From assembly GCF_030247195.1 (NCBI RefSeq), contig NC_080672.1, positions 163,127,471 to 163,191,470 on the forward strand: 64,000 nucleotides of DNA, read 5' to 3'. Shown here one piece after another: positions 23,189 through 35,042 of the stretch (its first letter is position 1; each line of letters begins with the position of its first letter). A program made the translations under genes and the position numbers. The notes below the pieces were generated by a model, which saw only the letters and a list, made by a program, of their open reading frames with translations, made no database searches and had not been told where the DNA came from. Source of the stretch: Topomyia yanbarensis (Eukaryota; Arthropoda; Insecta; Diptera; Culicidae).

Positions 23189-23451
23189 GGGACCATTCAT
23201 AAATTACGTAACGCAAAAATTGCCCAAAATTGACCCCCCCCTCCCCCTATGTAACAAATTGTCACAAATTTTTCCATCCCCCCCCTCCCCTGTTACGTAA
23301 CAAATTCCAAGAAAAAAAAAATTTTTCTTCGACGAAAACATGTTACGTAACGATCTAGTTAACACCCCCTCCCCCCTATGTCACAACTTGTCACAACTTG
23401 TCGTACCCCCTCCCCCCCCCTAAAAGCGTTACGTAATTTATGAATGGTCCC
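23189..23451. mobile_element. PIF/Harbinger-like MITE (family B), copy with TAA duplication
   Basis: The 263-bp element has palindromic ends GGGACCATTCATAAATTACG and continues with TAACGC on both sides. It is flanked by TAA (23186-23188 and 23452-23454). The interior has C-rich strings, TTACGTAAC palindromes and two tandem TGTCACAACT units. A 3-bp TWA-like duplication and GGG ends fit the PIF/Harbinger superfamily. It is almost identical to the copies at 56458 and 60155, so amplification is recent. Confidence 0.88.
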
Positions 23452-23454
23452 TAA

Positions 23455-26022
23455 CTTATCCGGAGCAGACTGGTGCCCATATGGTGAAATAATGGCGTGT
23501 GGCCTGACATCATCTATTATTACCAGCAATTAATAAAACGACGTCGACTCAATGTCGTTTATCATTTAATTAGTTGGCGGCGGTAATTGATCCCGTTTGT
23601 CATCTTCAGGGCATAAATGTTTCTTCCGAGTATCTGAGACGTGAATTCGTACGTTGACCATGCAACGAAGCGGAACATTTAAAAATTATATAATTTAAAA
23701 AATCGAAGATAATAGAATTTGAATGCTTCAATCTATTTAAAAGATAAATTAATTGAAATTCGAGGTCAGAGACATTAATAAGACTAGGTGCTACTTGAAC
23801 CCTTACAACTAATGCTAAAATTATGACCCTTTATCACGGTAATTAAGCCTTACATTATGGAACAATTTTGCTTCCGTTATTTTCCTCTTATTACTGTTAG
23901 TTTGAGCCTTTAGTGTTTCTCATGACACCGATAGGATCTACACCCGCAGGGCCCCATGCCTGACTGTCATACTCTTGGTTATCATCGCCTGTGCTGTGTT
24001 CTCAGGTTGGAACCTTGCTTAATGGTCACCGAAGCGGATCCAGTAGTAGGATCCATTTTCACTTTCGTCTGATAAACCACACAAACCACCGTGCTCCATC
24101 ATAAACAATCACCTCGACTGGCGCCCGGTAGAGAGAAAGCTCCTTGAAGCTAGTTAAACAGCAAGTTAAAAAAAAACTCAGCATTTACTCAAGCATACGG
24201 GAAGCGAAATAGCAGCATAGCATGGCTCCGTTGCCGAGCGACCGCATGAATGAAACCAAGTACACTGAATAAACACACCGAGAAAATTAGCATGGCTTTT
24301 CGTTTAACTTTTGCGGCTTTGGCTACCGCTACAACTATACTTTGCCTGGACATGTTTATGCATCTTTGAATTTCGTTACCAAGTGGGAAGGTTTTAAGGA
24401 CGTTGATATTGCCCGTAATAATTCATTCGATACAATAAGCGGTAGTTAAATGCAAGTTAGTACCATTTTTCTTTTCCTAATGGACCAGATAAACAAAATA
24501 TAAAAATGGATGTAATTAAGGTAACGCGTAATAAAACAAACTTTAAAAACGGTTCGATTGGATTTTTTCTGTACGCTGTGTCCCTATATGTCTTCTTATA
24601 TATTCTTACTATTTAAAGTGAGTAGTTTAAGCGTATATTTGGATTGGACTCCTTTGATTTTCTTCACCAGTCTCGAACCTTTTGTAAACGTTGGGCACGA
24701 CTTTGAAATTTGCTGGATAAATGCTTTGAAGTAATCAAAATTGGAAATTTTATGTTTATTAGTTTCGAGAGCATGTAACAAAAAAATATTTATGTGACTC
24801 TGGGAAGCTCAAACCGTATGTTTGAAGACAGCTTTGAACCAAGAGCCAGGTTTGGATTCAAACATAAAATATAAATCAGGTTCGTTTAACACCATGATTG
24901 TGCTGTTTTAACCTTGGCCTCTCTGCGAGAGACAAACGAAGAAAGTATGTTATTTTCTTAGCATTTTTGTGATTACGACATGATATTTGAACGAATTGTG
25001 ATGAAAATGTACAATATACATATATACAATATATGAAAAAGCATAAGCATAAGATATACAATATACGGATACATCAAAAACAACATAATCTATGTTCTGC
25101 TCAAGTACAAGAACCAGTTTGAATATGTTCAAGTAAGCTAGTTCTATAAAATTGCACAAGTCATGTCTGGGTATGCCATATGGCATCAGGCACGGGGCAT
25201 TAGTTTTCAACCTGGGCTATAAAATAACAATTGTAACAACAATAAACAATTAATTGTATTAAATCGATGTGTTCAGTCCAGTGAAATCCCAAATATATTT
25301 TGCTAGTTATTCAAATTGTTGGTAAATGTTGGATGTTGGAAGTAACGTTCAATATATTTCGGTTGGCCGAATTGGAATTTGGTAGAGATTTACATTAAGA
25401 GGTTATATATGTTGAGATGCGGGAAAAAGGGAAAAGTTTGAATTTTTATATAGGTATGTGGCCATATTTTTATGAAATACTTGTTATACGTTTAGCGTAT
25501 TACAATGTCCAATTTGCAAAATCCACCTGAGAAAATAAAAAAATATCAATAATTGTCGAAGCTATAGCAATTTCCGCATAACGCGTTTTTTTTCAAAGAG
25601 GATTGCCGTGACTACGATCCAATCCCACAGCTTAACAGAGACCACCAAACTAAAAAAAAATTCATTAGTATATGTACCTGTGGTGTCATTGAACGATCGA
25701 TTAAAAAAAATCTTCTTCGGGGACGATTTTTCCAAAAATAGTGATTTTCACATAAAAAAATATTAAAAAATTCATAACAATTATATTAAAATATTGACGA
25801 ACGCTTTTGGGAAACATGATTTCGAGATAATCGCGTTTAAAGTTTCAAGTATAAGCAACACCTCCATAATGGAGCAAGATGAAAAACGCTATAACTTTGC
25901 GTCCACTGCTCCTATCTCCAAAAAAATTTGAGGTAGAATATATAGAAGAATAGATAGAAGAATAAAAAAAATTCGATTTTTTGGCCGACCTCAACAAAAA
26001 ATTATAAAGGGGTTATATCCCC
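23455..26022. other. No supported gene; AT-rich
   Basis: I see no frame above 90 codons and no element with readable ends. A small palindrome TATGCCATATGGCATCA occurs near 25174. T-rich and A-rich runs are frequent from 25500 to 26000. Confidence 0.45.
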
Positions 26023-26026
26023 TTAA

Positions 26027-26236
26027 CCCATTCACCGCACGTGGTGCCAAACCGATCATCATACATGACGTGTGCAATTGTATCGTAATAACACATTCGA
26101 ACTGATTCTTATATTTAATGAACGAAGCATTGGTTTAGCTGTTTTCTCATGAATATTTGTTCAACTGTTATGTCCTAATTATGATAATGTCGAGTTAACT
26201 CCACGCATTTTTCGTTTGCATCTCGCGGTGAATGGG
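26027..26236. mobile_element. piggyBac-type MITE, 210 bp, TTAA flanks
   Basis: TTAA lies on both sides (26023-26026 and 26237-26240). The ends are inverted CCCATTCACCGC repeats, identical for 12 bp. A TTAA target and ends beginning CCC are the hallmarks of piggyBac-type transposition. The interior is non-coding. The autonomous source is not in this window. Confidence 0.8.
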
Positions 26237-26513
26237 TTAATATCCAAAACCACGCATGGCAAAAAAGTGATCATCGAATTTTATAACCAAACCCCTTAAA
26301 AGCTTATTATAATTAGCATCTCGAAAAAGGCTTGGAAATAAACAAATTTTGGGAAAATTTGAAATTTAAAAATTATGTTGTTTGCAGAGTCGGAAAATGT
26401 ATTTTTCATCTGCCAAAATTAGACAAAAAGGACGAATAACCGAAATTTCTTTTCAACCCACCACGACTTTATGAAAACAAAAATGAGACAACAGACCAGG
26501 ACAAAGCATGCGT

Positions 26514-26752
26514 GTAACCGAAGACTGTATATCAAGAAGACTGGCAACTCTGTCCAGAATCTGGAGACAGTAACAGCAACGCCACTTGCGGGTAAGGGTG
26601 GTACTTCCCATAATGATGCAAACACACCAATACTTACATTAAGCGTCCAACCTTCCTCCAATAGAGTCGCTGTAATCTCTGTCACTTCTCGTTTGTATGG
26701 AGGAAGGAAGAAGTTATCAGTCTTCTTAATATGTAGTCTTCGGTGTAACATA
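26514..26752. repeat. Inverted repeat with 34-bp ends, unassigned
   Basis: GTAACCGAAGACTGTATATC continues AAGAAGACTGGCAAC at the left. The right end, inverted, reads GTTACACCGAAGACTACAT and AAGAAGACTGATAAC. The arms explain why open frames of 144 and 169 codons on opposite strands (26419-26853 minus, 26471-26980 plus) share an RRLxIKKT string: each reads one arm. I do not regard either frame as a gene. No target duplication was found, so whether this is a transposon is unclear. Confidence 0.55.
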
Positions 26753-27437
26753 GCGTTTTCCTTATTTCCAACGCACACTCCTATTCGCTTTGAGATTGAG
26801 AATGATATTGGTATCTTCGATATTGAACTTACTGCGTGGGAACGAAAATACACTAGCTATGATACTCATTTGTTGCTGCTCAATTCTGCAAATTTGCGAG
26901 CTAGTGATGGTATTGGAAAACTGAAGCATGATAGTTGTGCATATTTCCCATGTATACTAAGTTCTAGTTGTAGTTTTTGATGCACATTACCTTTATTTTA
27001 TTTTATGAAAATTAAAATGAGAATCCAAAATTACTGCGCCTACATTAAAACGAGATTGAATATTCGGACTGTGAAAGGAAAACGAATGTTCTAATTTCTG
27101 CTACTCGTTTTCGGAGAGTCGATAGAAGAGGAGACTTTGTCTTTATTCTTTTATTGTGTATTTAGTAACGAAAGATTCACTGAAAAGACGAAGGTGATTC
27201 CTTTGAATTTCATCGTTCTCTGAATAGATATGATTATTTTAGGCCCTGGTTGTTTATATCTCGAAATGTGTGAAAATGAAGTTTGTAACTTCATAAGTAC
27301 AAGGCCGAAAAATTTCTCGCAGCCACCATGTCTCTATCTAGGTTAATTAAAAATTTGAGAAAACAGCGAGGAAATAATTTGATACACCATCCCCAAAAAA
27401 AAATAAGGAAAGAACACACTAATTGAGAGTTACCCAC

Positions 27438-28892
27438 TAGGGCATTGCAGAAAAACATTTTTTTTGAATTCTCAAAGGCCCCCCCCTCTCATATTGTGAC
27501 AAATGTCAAAGTAAGCTCAGATGCCAAATTTCACATCATTTGGACAATTCTAGACCCCCGCCAACCTCGCTTGAAATTTTTGAAATTTATGCTATGGGAA
27601 AATGTGAAGGAAAAATATATTAAATGCTATAACTTTTGAAGTAGCAATCAGAAAATTACAATTTATATACCTTTTTAAAGGAAATAACCTTAGTATTGGA
27701 ATGGAGATATTCCTGTTCCTAGAAAAATACGGGATTGTGGGGTACTGGGTCATTTTGGCCCCAAAATCGCATATTTTTTAAATTTTTCTGCTCCGTGGTG
27801 CAAACCATACATATGTTGCAGTTTTTCTAATGTGAAAAAATCTCAGAAATCGAACCGAACCTTTTAGACCTTTGTCCGAATACGAGAAGTTGGGGTTATA
27901 GGGCCTTTTGTCATCTATATTAAATTTTATCATTTTCTCGTGTATATCTCTATTATTCTTCATTCAATTTTCATAAAATGTACCTTGTTGAACGTGGAAA
28001 ATTCTTAGAAATACAACAAAAATAGATTCGATTGCGTTAAAATTCAAAAACGTTAATTTTTTGACATTAACTCTACAAATCACATTTTTTTCATTAAATG
28101 TCCTAATACCACAACTTCACTTATTTTTCCAGGTATGAAACTTTTCTCATGTGATTCCTAAGAGCATTTTTCACTATAAATAGTAAATTAAATAAAAATT
28201 TTGTTGTTAAATGGAGTTAATATGTGCGATTTTATGATAAAAATGTGAAATCGAGACTATATGTCTGATAATTTGATGTTTCTGAATTTTACCGGTAACG
28301 AATCTATTTTTATTTTGTTCCTATGGATTTTCCACGTTCAACAAGGTACAATTTATGAAAATTGAATGAAGAATAATAGAGATATATGCACGAGAAAATG
28401 ATAAAATTTAATATAAATGACAAAAGGCCCTATAACCCCAACTTCTCGTATTCGGACAAAGGTCTAAAAAATTCCGTTCGATTTCTGAGATTTTTTCACA
28501 TTAGAAAAACTGCAAAATATGTATGGTTTGCACAACGGAGCAGAAAAATTAAAAAAATAGGGGGTTTTGGGGTCAAAATGACCCAGTACCCCACTTTTCC
28601 GTATGTTAATAGAAACAGGAATATCTCCATTCGAATACTAAGGTTATTTCCTTTAAAAAGAGATATAAATTGTAATTTTATGATTGCTACTTCAAAAGTT
28701 ATAGCATTTAATATATTTTTCCTCCACATTTTCCCATAGCACCAATTTCAAAAATTTCAATCGTAGTGGGCGGGGGTCTAGAATTATCCAAATGATGTGA
28801 AATTTGGCATCTGAGCTTACTTTGACATTTGTCACAATATGAGAGGGGGGGCCTTTGAGAATTCAAAAAAAAAATTTTTTTGCAATGCCCTA
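27438..28892. mobile_element. hAT-like foldback element, 1455 bp, with perfect 8-bp target duplication
   Basis: TTACCCAC occurs at 27430-27437 and 28893-28900, directly flanking ends that start TAGGGCATTGCA. An 8-bp duplication and a TAGGG/CAGGG start fit the hAT superfamily. The two halves are inverted copies of each other over about 610-630 bp (27438 to about 28060, and about 28270 to 28892), with roughly 90% identity by eye and about 200 bp of loop. The arms would fold into a very long hairpin if transcribed. Open frames within it on either strand (for example 27778-27963 minus and 28386-28739 plus, both reading MIKFNI) are the same arm read twice, not genes. Confidence 0.9.
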
Positions 28893-28900
28893 TTACCCAC

Positions 28901-29519
28901 CTAATTACGTAAAATAACGTTAAATGCAAAGTTATACATGATCTTAATTTTTCTGGACAACATGAATCAATTGAAGAATGTATTGTTTACTATAAAAAGT
29001 TTGTGAACTACGAGTTTTATCCGTTTTCTGCATGAAATGAAAACTGTGGCTTATCCCCACATGGAAGCCATTTATTCTTTCCGTGGTGAGTTAAGTGATT
29101 CTCAACAACAACACATGGTTGTCGCTCCAAATACTGTATTACATTGTATGTATTATAGCGTGATAGCGAACGAATTAAGGTCCGGTGTGTAAGGACAATA
29201 GGGAAATCAAGGCAGGGTTACACGGTCTTATACGCAACGAAGGATATATGGAGAAACTAGTCTCAGGTATTTTCACTGCCACCGCTCATTGCGCATATAT
29301 TGAAACGGTGGTTTTCAACCCTTTTCGTTCCATGTACTTCTTTCCGAATATTAATTCCCATGATGTACCCCTTGCTGAAAATCGTTTGCCATAATTACCC
29401 TGCCAGAAAAAAATATTTTCAATTGGGTGAAAACCATAATTTTACAATCAGAAACCTGTTCCTGAGAACTCATAGAAAGCATCCTCATTCCTTACACACT
29501 AAAACAATATACACTCAGG
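28901..29519. other. No supported gene
   Basis: The stretch has two short frames on the plus strand (29185-29394 and 29300-29548) without recognisable domains. I see no repeat boundary. Confidence 0.4.
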
Positions 29520-29523
29520 TTTT

Positions 29524-29805
29524 TTTACGCGGATTTTTGAATTTATGAGGTTTTCATTCACGCGGTTTTTGAATTTACGCGATTTTCATTTACGCGGATT
29601 TTTGAATTTACGCGGTTTTCATTTACGCGATTTTTGAAATTTACGCGGTTTTCATTTACGCGGATTTTGAAATTAACACTGTTTTCATTTACGCTGATTT
29701 TGAAATTTACGCGGTTTTCATTTACGCGGATTTCGAAATTTACGCAGTTTTCATTTACACGGATTTTGAAATTTACGCGATTTTCACTTACGCGGCCTGT
29801 ATCCC
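29524..29805. repeat. 33-bp minisatellite with ACGCGG core
   Basis: About eight degenerate units of a 31-33-bp repeat alternate TTTACGCGGATTTTGAAAT and TTTACGCGGTTTTCA. The last units keep a 33-bp period so exactly that a minus-strand frame (29558-29884) reads an 11-residue repeat, VNENRVNFKIR, several times. The frame has no recognised domain and is most simply a by-product of the period. Confidence 0.82.
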
Positions 29806-29884
29806 CTGCGTAACAGAAAGTGTATAAAGACAAATATCCGAGGAAAGTGCTATGATAAGTTAAAATTCGTCCCGCATAATTCAC

Positions 29885-32800
29885 CCCCTACAATAGTCTA
29901 ATTTACCCCAGAGAGTGAAAACCACTGTAAACAACACGCGTCTGTTCAACTAATTATATATATGAACATTGGACCGTTCAGGAAGCAGACCTAGTAAAGA
30001 AGTTCAAAAAAGTTCTTATCTAGAAATCTTGCATGACAAATTAAAATAATTAATAACAAATGCTGTTACATAGAATAGAAGTTATGTATTCTAAAAAGGT
30101 TTGATCGAATAATAGATTTCAATATCCGCAAATTTCTGAATAACACGGCGCCACAAAATAAAAAAAAATTAATATACTTTTAAAATGGTCTGTTGTATTT
30201 GATCTGGTCAAAGACAACACAAAATCACGTTTAATCAATTTAATATACCCTCAAAATCTAGATTCATAGCAAAAAAATATTTTTCAGGATCTTCAACACG
30301 AAATTTTTTTCTACGCGGTCATTTTTCAACCGATTTTAAATTCTCTAAGTGTTTTGGAAAGAAGAAGAAATGATCCTTTCCAACAATATGCTACATTATG
30401 TTCTTTTTCTAAAAGTACTATGCGGTTTATGGACAACAATACGGAATTAACCATTATATTGCGATTTTTTCATTGAAAATATGAAAATTGTTCAGCAGCA
30501 CGTCCTTGTGTAAATACAAATTTAGGAAGAACTTGCTCGCATTAACTTTTAAGGGGACGGTCTCATATAAAATTTAAAAAATAACTTTTTTGCTCCTTTA
30601 TGTTTATATCCAAAAGTATGTGTGTGAACTTTGAACTTGAAATTAGAAAAAATAACGAAAGATAGTTACAGAATCCTAAGTGCGAAACAATGAGGCACTA
30701 ACCCCTTAACGGGTTCCACATGTGGTTAGACATGTGCGCTATTCTGCAAAATGTTGATTAAGATGTCATCTAAAATATCAAAATTTTCGAGTGTAGGATG
30801 TCAAAAATGGCTTTATCCAAAGGTCGGCAGAATACAATCGGCTTAATTCAATCACTCACACGATTTGATTGTTAGATGTTATGTTTAAAAATACCGTCTT
30901 CTACAATAAAACGGCTCAAATGCAACAACGCGCCAGCGTCTGGCGCGGTCTAACCATGGACCCACGAGGCACCGGTTCCAACGTCAATTACTTTGAATTC
31001 CAATGCGTCTAACACAGTACAAGCTGCGATGTTTTATTGCGCAAGCAGCGTCTGTTATTGATTTTCTAAAAATAATTTATTTTAACCAATGCTTCATAAA
31101 TTGTTTACATATTTTCAGTCCTCCTTCCATTTGACCATTCACGTCGAACTAAAAGCTGATACAAGATGTAAGGAGTACAAACTTAATGTTTTGTTTCCAT
31201 CGTCGGTTAGAAAGCCGGCGAAGCAAGCGCGTGTTTTAATGTTGCTTTCACTATCACGATCGAATTTTACGTTCCGATAACAATACTCTTGATGCTATTG
31301 GATTCGTCTATTTCTATGTACTCAAATGATTCCCACGTCACTTGGCAAATCCATTGTTACCGGTGGGGGGTGTTTGAGCTTCGGCATTGCTCAGCGTTAT
31401 TGTTGCGGTAAAAGAAATTTGAGTAGGCTGTACACGCGACTGGCCAGCAACACCTGTAGCCGCATCCAAGCAGGATTAGTCGCGTGTCACACGAATTTAT
31501 TACCCTGTAATTGAGCGTGAGAAATCATGCATTAAGTGTTCCACATTTGCCACAAAGCATATCAATCGGACGTGGCACATACGCCACCGGTCTAAGCGAT
31601 GACGATGCGCCGCGCCTCCCAAACCGGCGAATAGACCGAATATACCTAACCTTTCAGTGTAAACGTTACATACATATGTTTTGCGAATGCGGATGACAAA
31701 TGAGCACGAATGACACAATTGGGAATAGATGGCAGAGTGTCGACCGAGCGTTGATTTACGGTGGGAATTCAGAACTAAAATGGATTGCGGTGCAAGCTGG
31801 TTTCAATGTGAATAATCAGAAAAAGGCGAGTCATAATTTGTTCTTTTTGTGTACTCTAGTGTCAATTATGTTTTCATTCGATGAATGTTTTGCTTGCTGA
31901 AATCCCTGAGAAGTTACTGTTGACCAAGAAATTATAGATGCAATGTACAACAATTATTATAGAGCACATTAGACTAAAGATACAAAAAACTGTCATCGAT
32001 AAATTGCACTCAACATATGATGAATACCGATTTTAAAATTATTAAATCTAAATCAATTTGGCAAATAAAACAAGCTACACGACTGAAGCGATTGAAAAGT
32101 TGCCTTCGAACGTACCGAAATACACCGGACATTCGCGTCACGGAAGATGGATGAGCATTCCTGATGTCCAGACGTTTAAATAGCTCCGAAAGAACGCATT
32201 ATTCACGAAACCATATCAAGCGATCCATCCGGGAGGTATTATATAGACAGTCTGGGTGTGCCCTTTTCGTTAGTAACTGAGAATGGAATCAGTTCTTTAA
32301 TTCTTTCTTCTTTCCTTTACTTCATGAATGTCGCAAACCGCTAACATCCTGCCTGGTTTGACAAAAAGAATAAGCAGTTTGTACCTACGTTTTTTTTTAT
32401 TGAACAGCGATTGAGCGATCACAAGCAATCGCCAATTTTACAATATTGAAGAGTCACAGTAAAGAATTTGTAATCGATTTTGAATACGTTTTATTTAGTG
32501 CTACACAGGAATCTACACACATTTTTTCAATGTGCCCAAAGCATTAAAATTATAGTTTATATCAAATCCAGTGCGCCACCGTTTTAACACGACCGTTACT
32601 TTCTCGCCATTGCTTTATCCGAGGTGACAACGGATGATCTTCTAAGTTCAAGTAAATCCAATCATCGAGTTAGGAATAGCATAAGAGAAAAACTTTCCGA
32701 GGTTAACTATCGTCATTAAATTGATTGAATGTTTCGGTTGCGAGTCCAGAAAAAAAAACTCGTGAAATATTGCCATCAAGTAGCAACCGAACATCTGTCG

Positions 32801-34827
32801 GCTAGGGTGCAATTGAGAAATCGAAATTCGCTTCAACTAACCGGTGAACATAGCCCAATAAAATATGTTTCTTCCACTTCAAACTGTTGTACAACTCAAC
32901 AAGCACAAACCGCTCATATCGGTTTGATGAACGATGCCAGGGTAGAAGAATGGGGTTTTGCTGTTTTGGAATGACGTATGGCAGCGGATTCGATGCGGGA
33001 CAGGATGATGTCCGGGGCCAAATTATAAAATCGCAAAGAATTAAACTGACTAATAAAACAGATGATGCGCCTCGGCATGTCTGCAACAGTATGTTCAAAG
33101 AAAGAGAAACGAAGATAAATTTAGTCGGAGATTCCTTGAATTAGCTACAAGTGGGAAAATGCTTAAATTTACGGGTAGATATTTTGTGCTCTCATGGTGA
33201 AAAAAGAAGTAAAGTCGCAAAAAATCCTTTCTTTGAAATCGCCACTATCTTTATTGGCTACGCTTGTGTGCGTTACTTGATTTCTAGTTACGAACATCTA
33301 ATATAAGGCACAATAGAATAACCGAATCGTTGCCAAATCAGTTTTGCTTGCTAGCTTCCTTCGGAATGTTTGAGGTCATATACGAAACTGAGTGCTGCAA
33401 GTAGTCTTATCTTAAACGATAGTTCTTGTAATAACTTTCTTGAAACCAAGTAGATGTTACTTTGTGTAAGCACATTTTGACGTTAATAAATAAGAAACAT
33501 CCAAAATGTTGGATAATTTATTTCGTTTTATCCCAAGCGATAAAATATTATTGTTGTAAATTTTCTTTGCATGATTTTGATGGGGTAACTTTGATAGGCA
33601 CAATGTGTGAATCGAAAACAGAAATAAATAAAAATGTGAAACATTGTTAGATGCTTAATTTCAGACGATTACATAAGCAAATTAGATACCCCATTTCACG
33701 GTACTATTAATACAATGACCCTTATATGTATTTTTCTTGTAACCACACGTCACATTTAACTGATAAAAAAATTTTAGTGACTAAAAACTTTTGAGATTTG
33801 AAAACCAAAAAATCTAATTTCATGCTCCACTTACTCATTGATTCAACTTGAATGGAAAGAAAATGCCGATTGAAGCCTATTCCAGCATATCAACAGTAGA
33901 TTTAATTACCATGTGCGTCCATCGCATCTGTCACTTTCTCGGTCTTGAGCAAGAAGCACCCAAGCCGGTGTCAAAGATTCGGGGAAATAAACTCCACACA
34001 GAATAGGAACAAAAGCGTGCAGAACTGAAAGGTTATGACAAAATAGTTGCATTACGTGACACCCGCAGTATGTTGCACTACTCAATGTCAGCCTTTATCG
34101 AATCAGGAAATTAGATTTTCCCGTTCCTCTGAACTTCCGCTCTTTTCTCCCTCTTTGGTGGAATGTGTATTTCGTGAAGCAAGGCAAAGTACCAAACATT
34201 TAAACTGCCAGTGATAGCGTTTTGCTACATATAGCGGAATATTTTTGGCGCCAATGTTCTATAAGACATCCAGCGGAAATTGATGCAGTATGAACATACT
34301 ACATTACCTGATTACGTGACTGTCGTCGGGGCGATTCAACAAACTCAGTGCAACACTCTTCTATCCGTTGTGATTCAATCTTTTCAGTAACGATGGAGCT
34401 AATTAACCAATTGATTGATCGTTTGGTTGAATCTTTCACTCAGATTCAAGTAAATATTTACAGCATCGACTTGGGAGCTTGATAAATTATCCATAATGAT
34501 CTCGATTCGAGAGTGCAGTTAGCTACCAAGGTCCCCTGCGGGGGGAAGTGAATCCGAAGATGATCGATTTTATTAGGTCATTCGAAACCGTATAAAGAAG
34601 TTCTCCATTCTTCATCATCGGTGTTTGTTATAATCTTACCACAGTTGAATTTCCTTTCCAAGTTTTGTTGGTCCATACAATGTTAGTTTATTATTTACAC
34701 CCAAAACAATGATTTCTTTAATTTTAAGCAAATTTGACTAGCAATAGTAGATTTCACCCAGTTGCGCAAATAACTATATATTTACTGGTAATTTTAACGT
34801 GTACAATTCTCACATACTTGTTGAAAT
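29885..34827. other. No supported gene; mixed composition
   Basis: Two less AT-rich patches (30900-31000 and 31200-31700) carry short frames on both strands with no recognisable domain. A TTAAGGGG motif at 30551 and CCCCTTAA at 30700-30707 could be termini of a TTAA-type element, but inverted similarity stops after 4 bp. A pyrimidine-rich acceptor-like string ends at 32406. Nothing here is strong enough to call. Confidence 0.4.
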
Positions 34828-35042
34828 GGTCCTATGTGCAAATGAGAGCCTCTCAATGCTTACATTCTCTTTCGATTATTACGGCTTAGCCATTAATTTT
34901 TCGACTAATTTTCCAGTACATATCGGAAGAGTATGATTTCAAATAGCATATTATAGAAAGAGTTAAGCAGTAAACGCACATGCTACCAAGTTATTAGCGG
35001 AAGAAAGTAAAGAGAGAGAAGCTCTCATTCGCACATAGGACC
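34828..35042. mobile_element. Small MITE, 215 bp, unassigned
   Basis: The ends are inverted repeats: GGTCCTATGTGCAAATGAGA at the left and GGTCCTATGTGCGAATGAGA inverted at the right, continuing GC(C/T)TCTC. Similarity extends for about 27 bp. The interior is AT-rich and non-coding. No target duplication is clear from the flanks (AAT against TAG). Confidence 0.7.

Noticed and set aside
26419..26980. Overlapping 144- and 169-codon frames on opposite strands
   Set aside because: They cross a short inverted repeat, share the same translated arm, have no known domain and no promoter or splice context.
28100..28150. Plus-strand TTATTTTTCCAG|GTATGA as a splice site
   Set aside because: It lies in the loop of a transposable element and the donor half is poor.
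27778..28739. Frames of 61-117 codons inside the foldback element
   Set aside because: They are the same inverted arm read on two strands, with no domain.
30551..30707. TTAAGGGG and CCCCTTAA pair
   Set aside because: Inverted similarity stops after 4 bp beyond TTAA.
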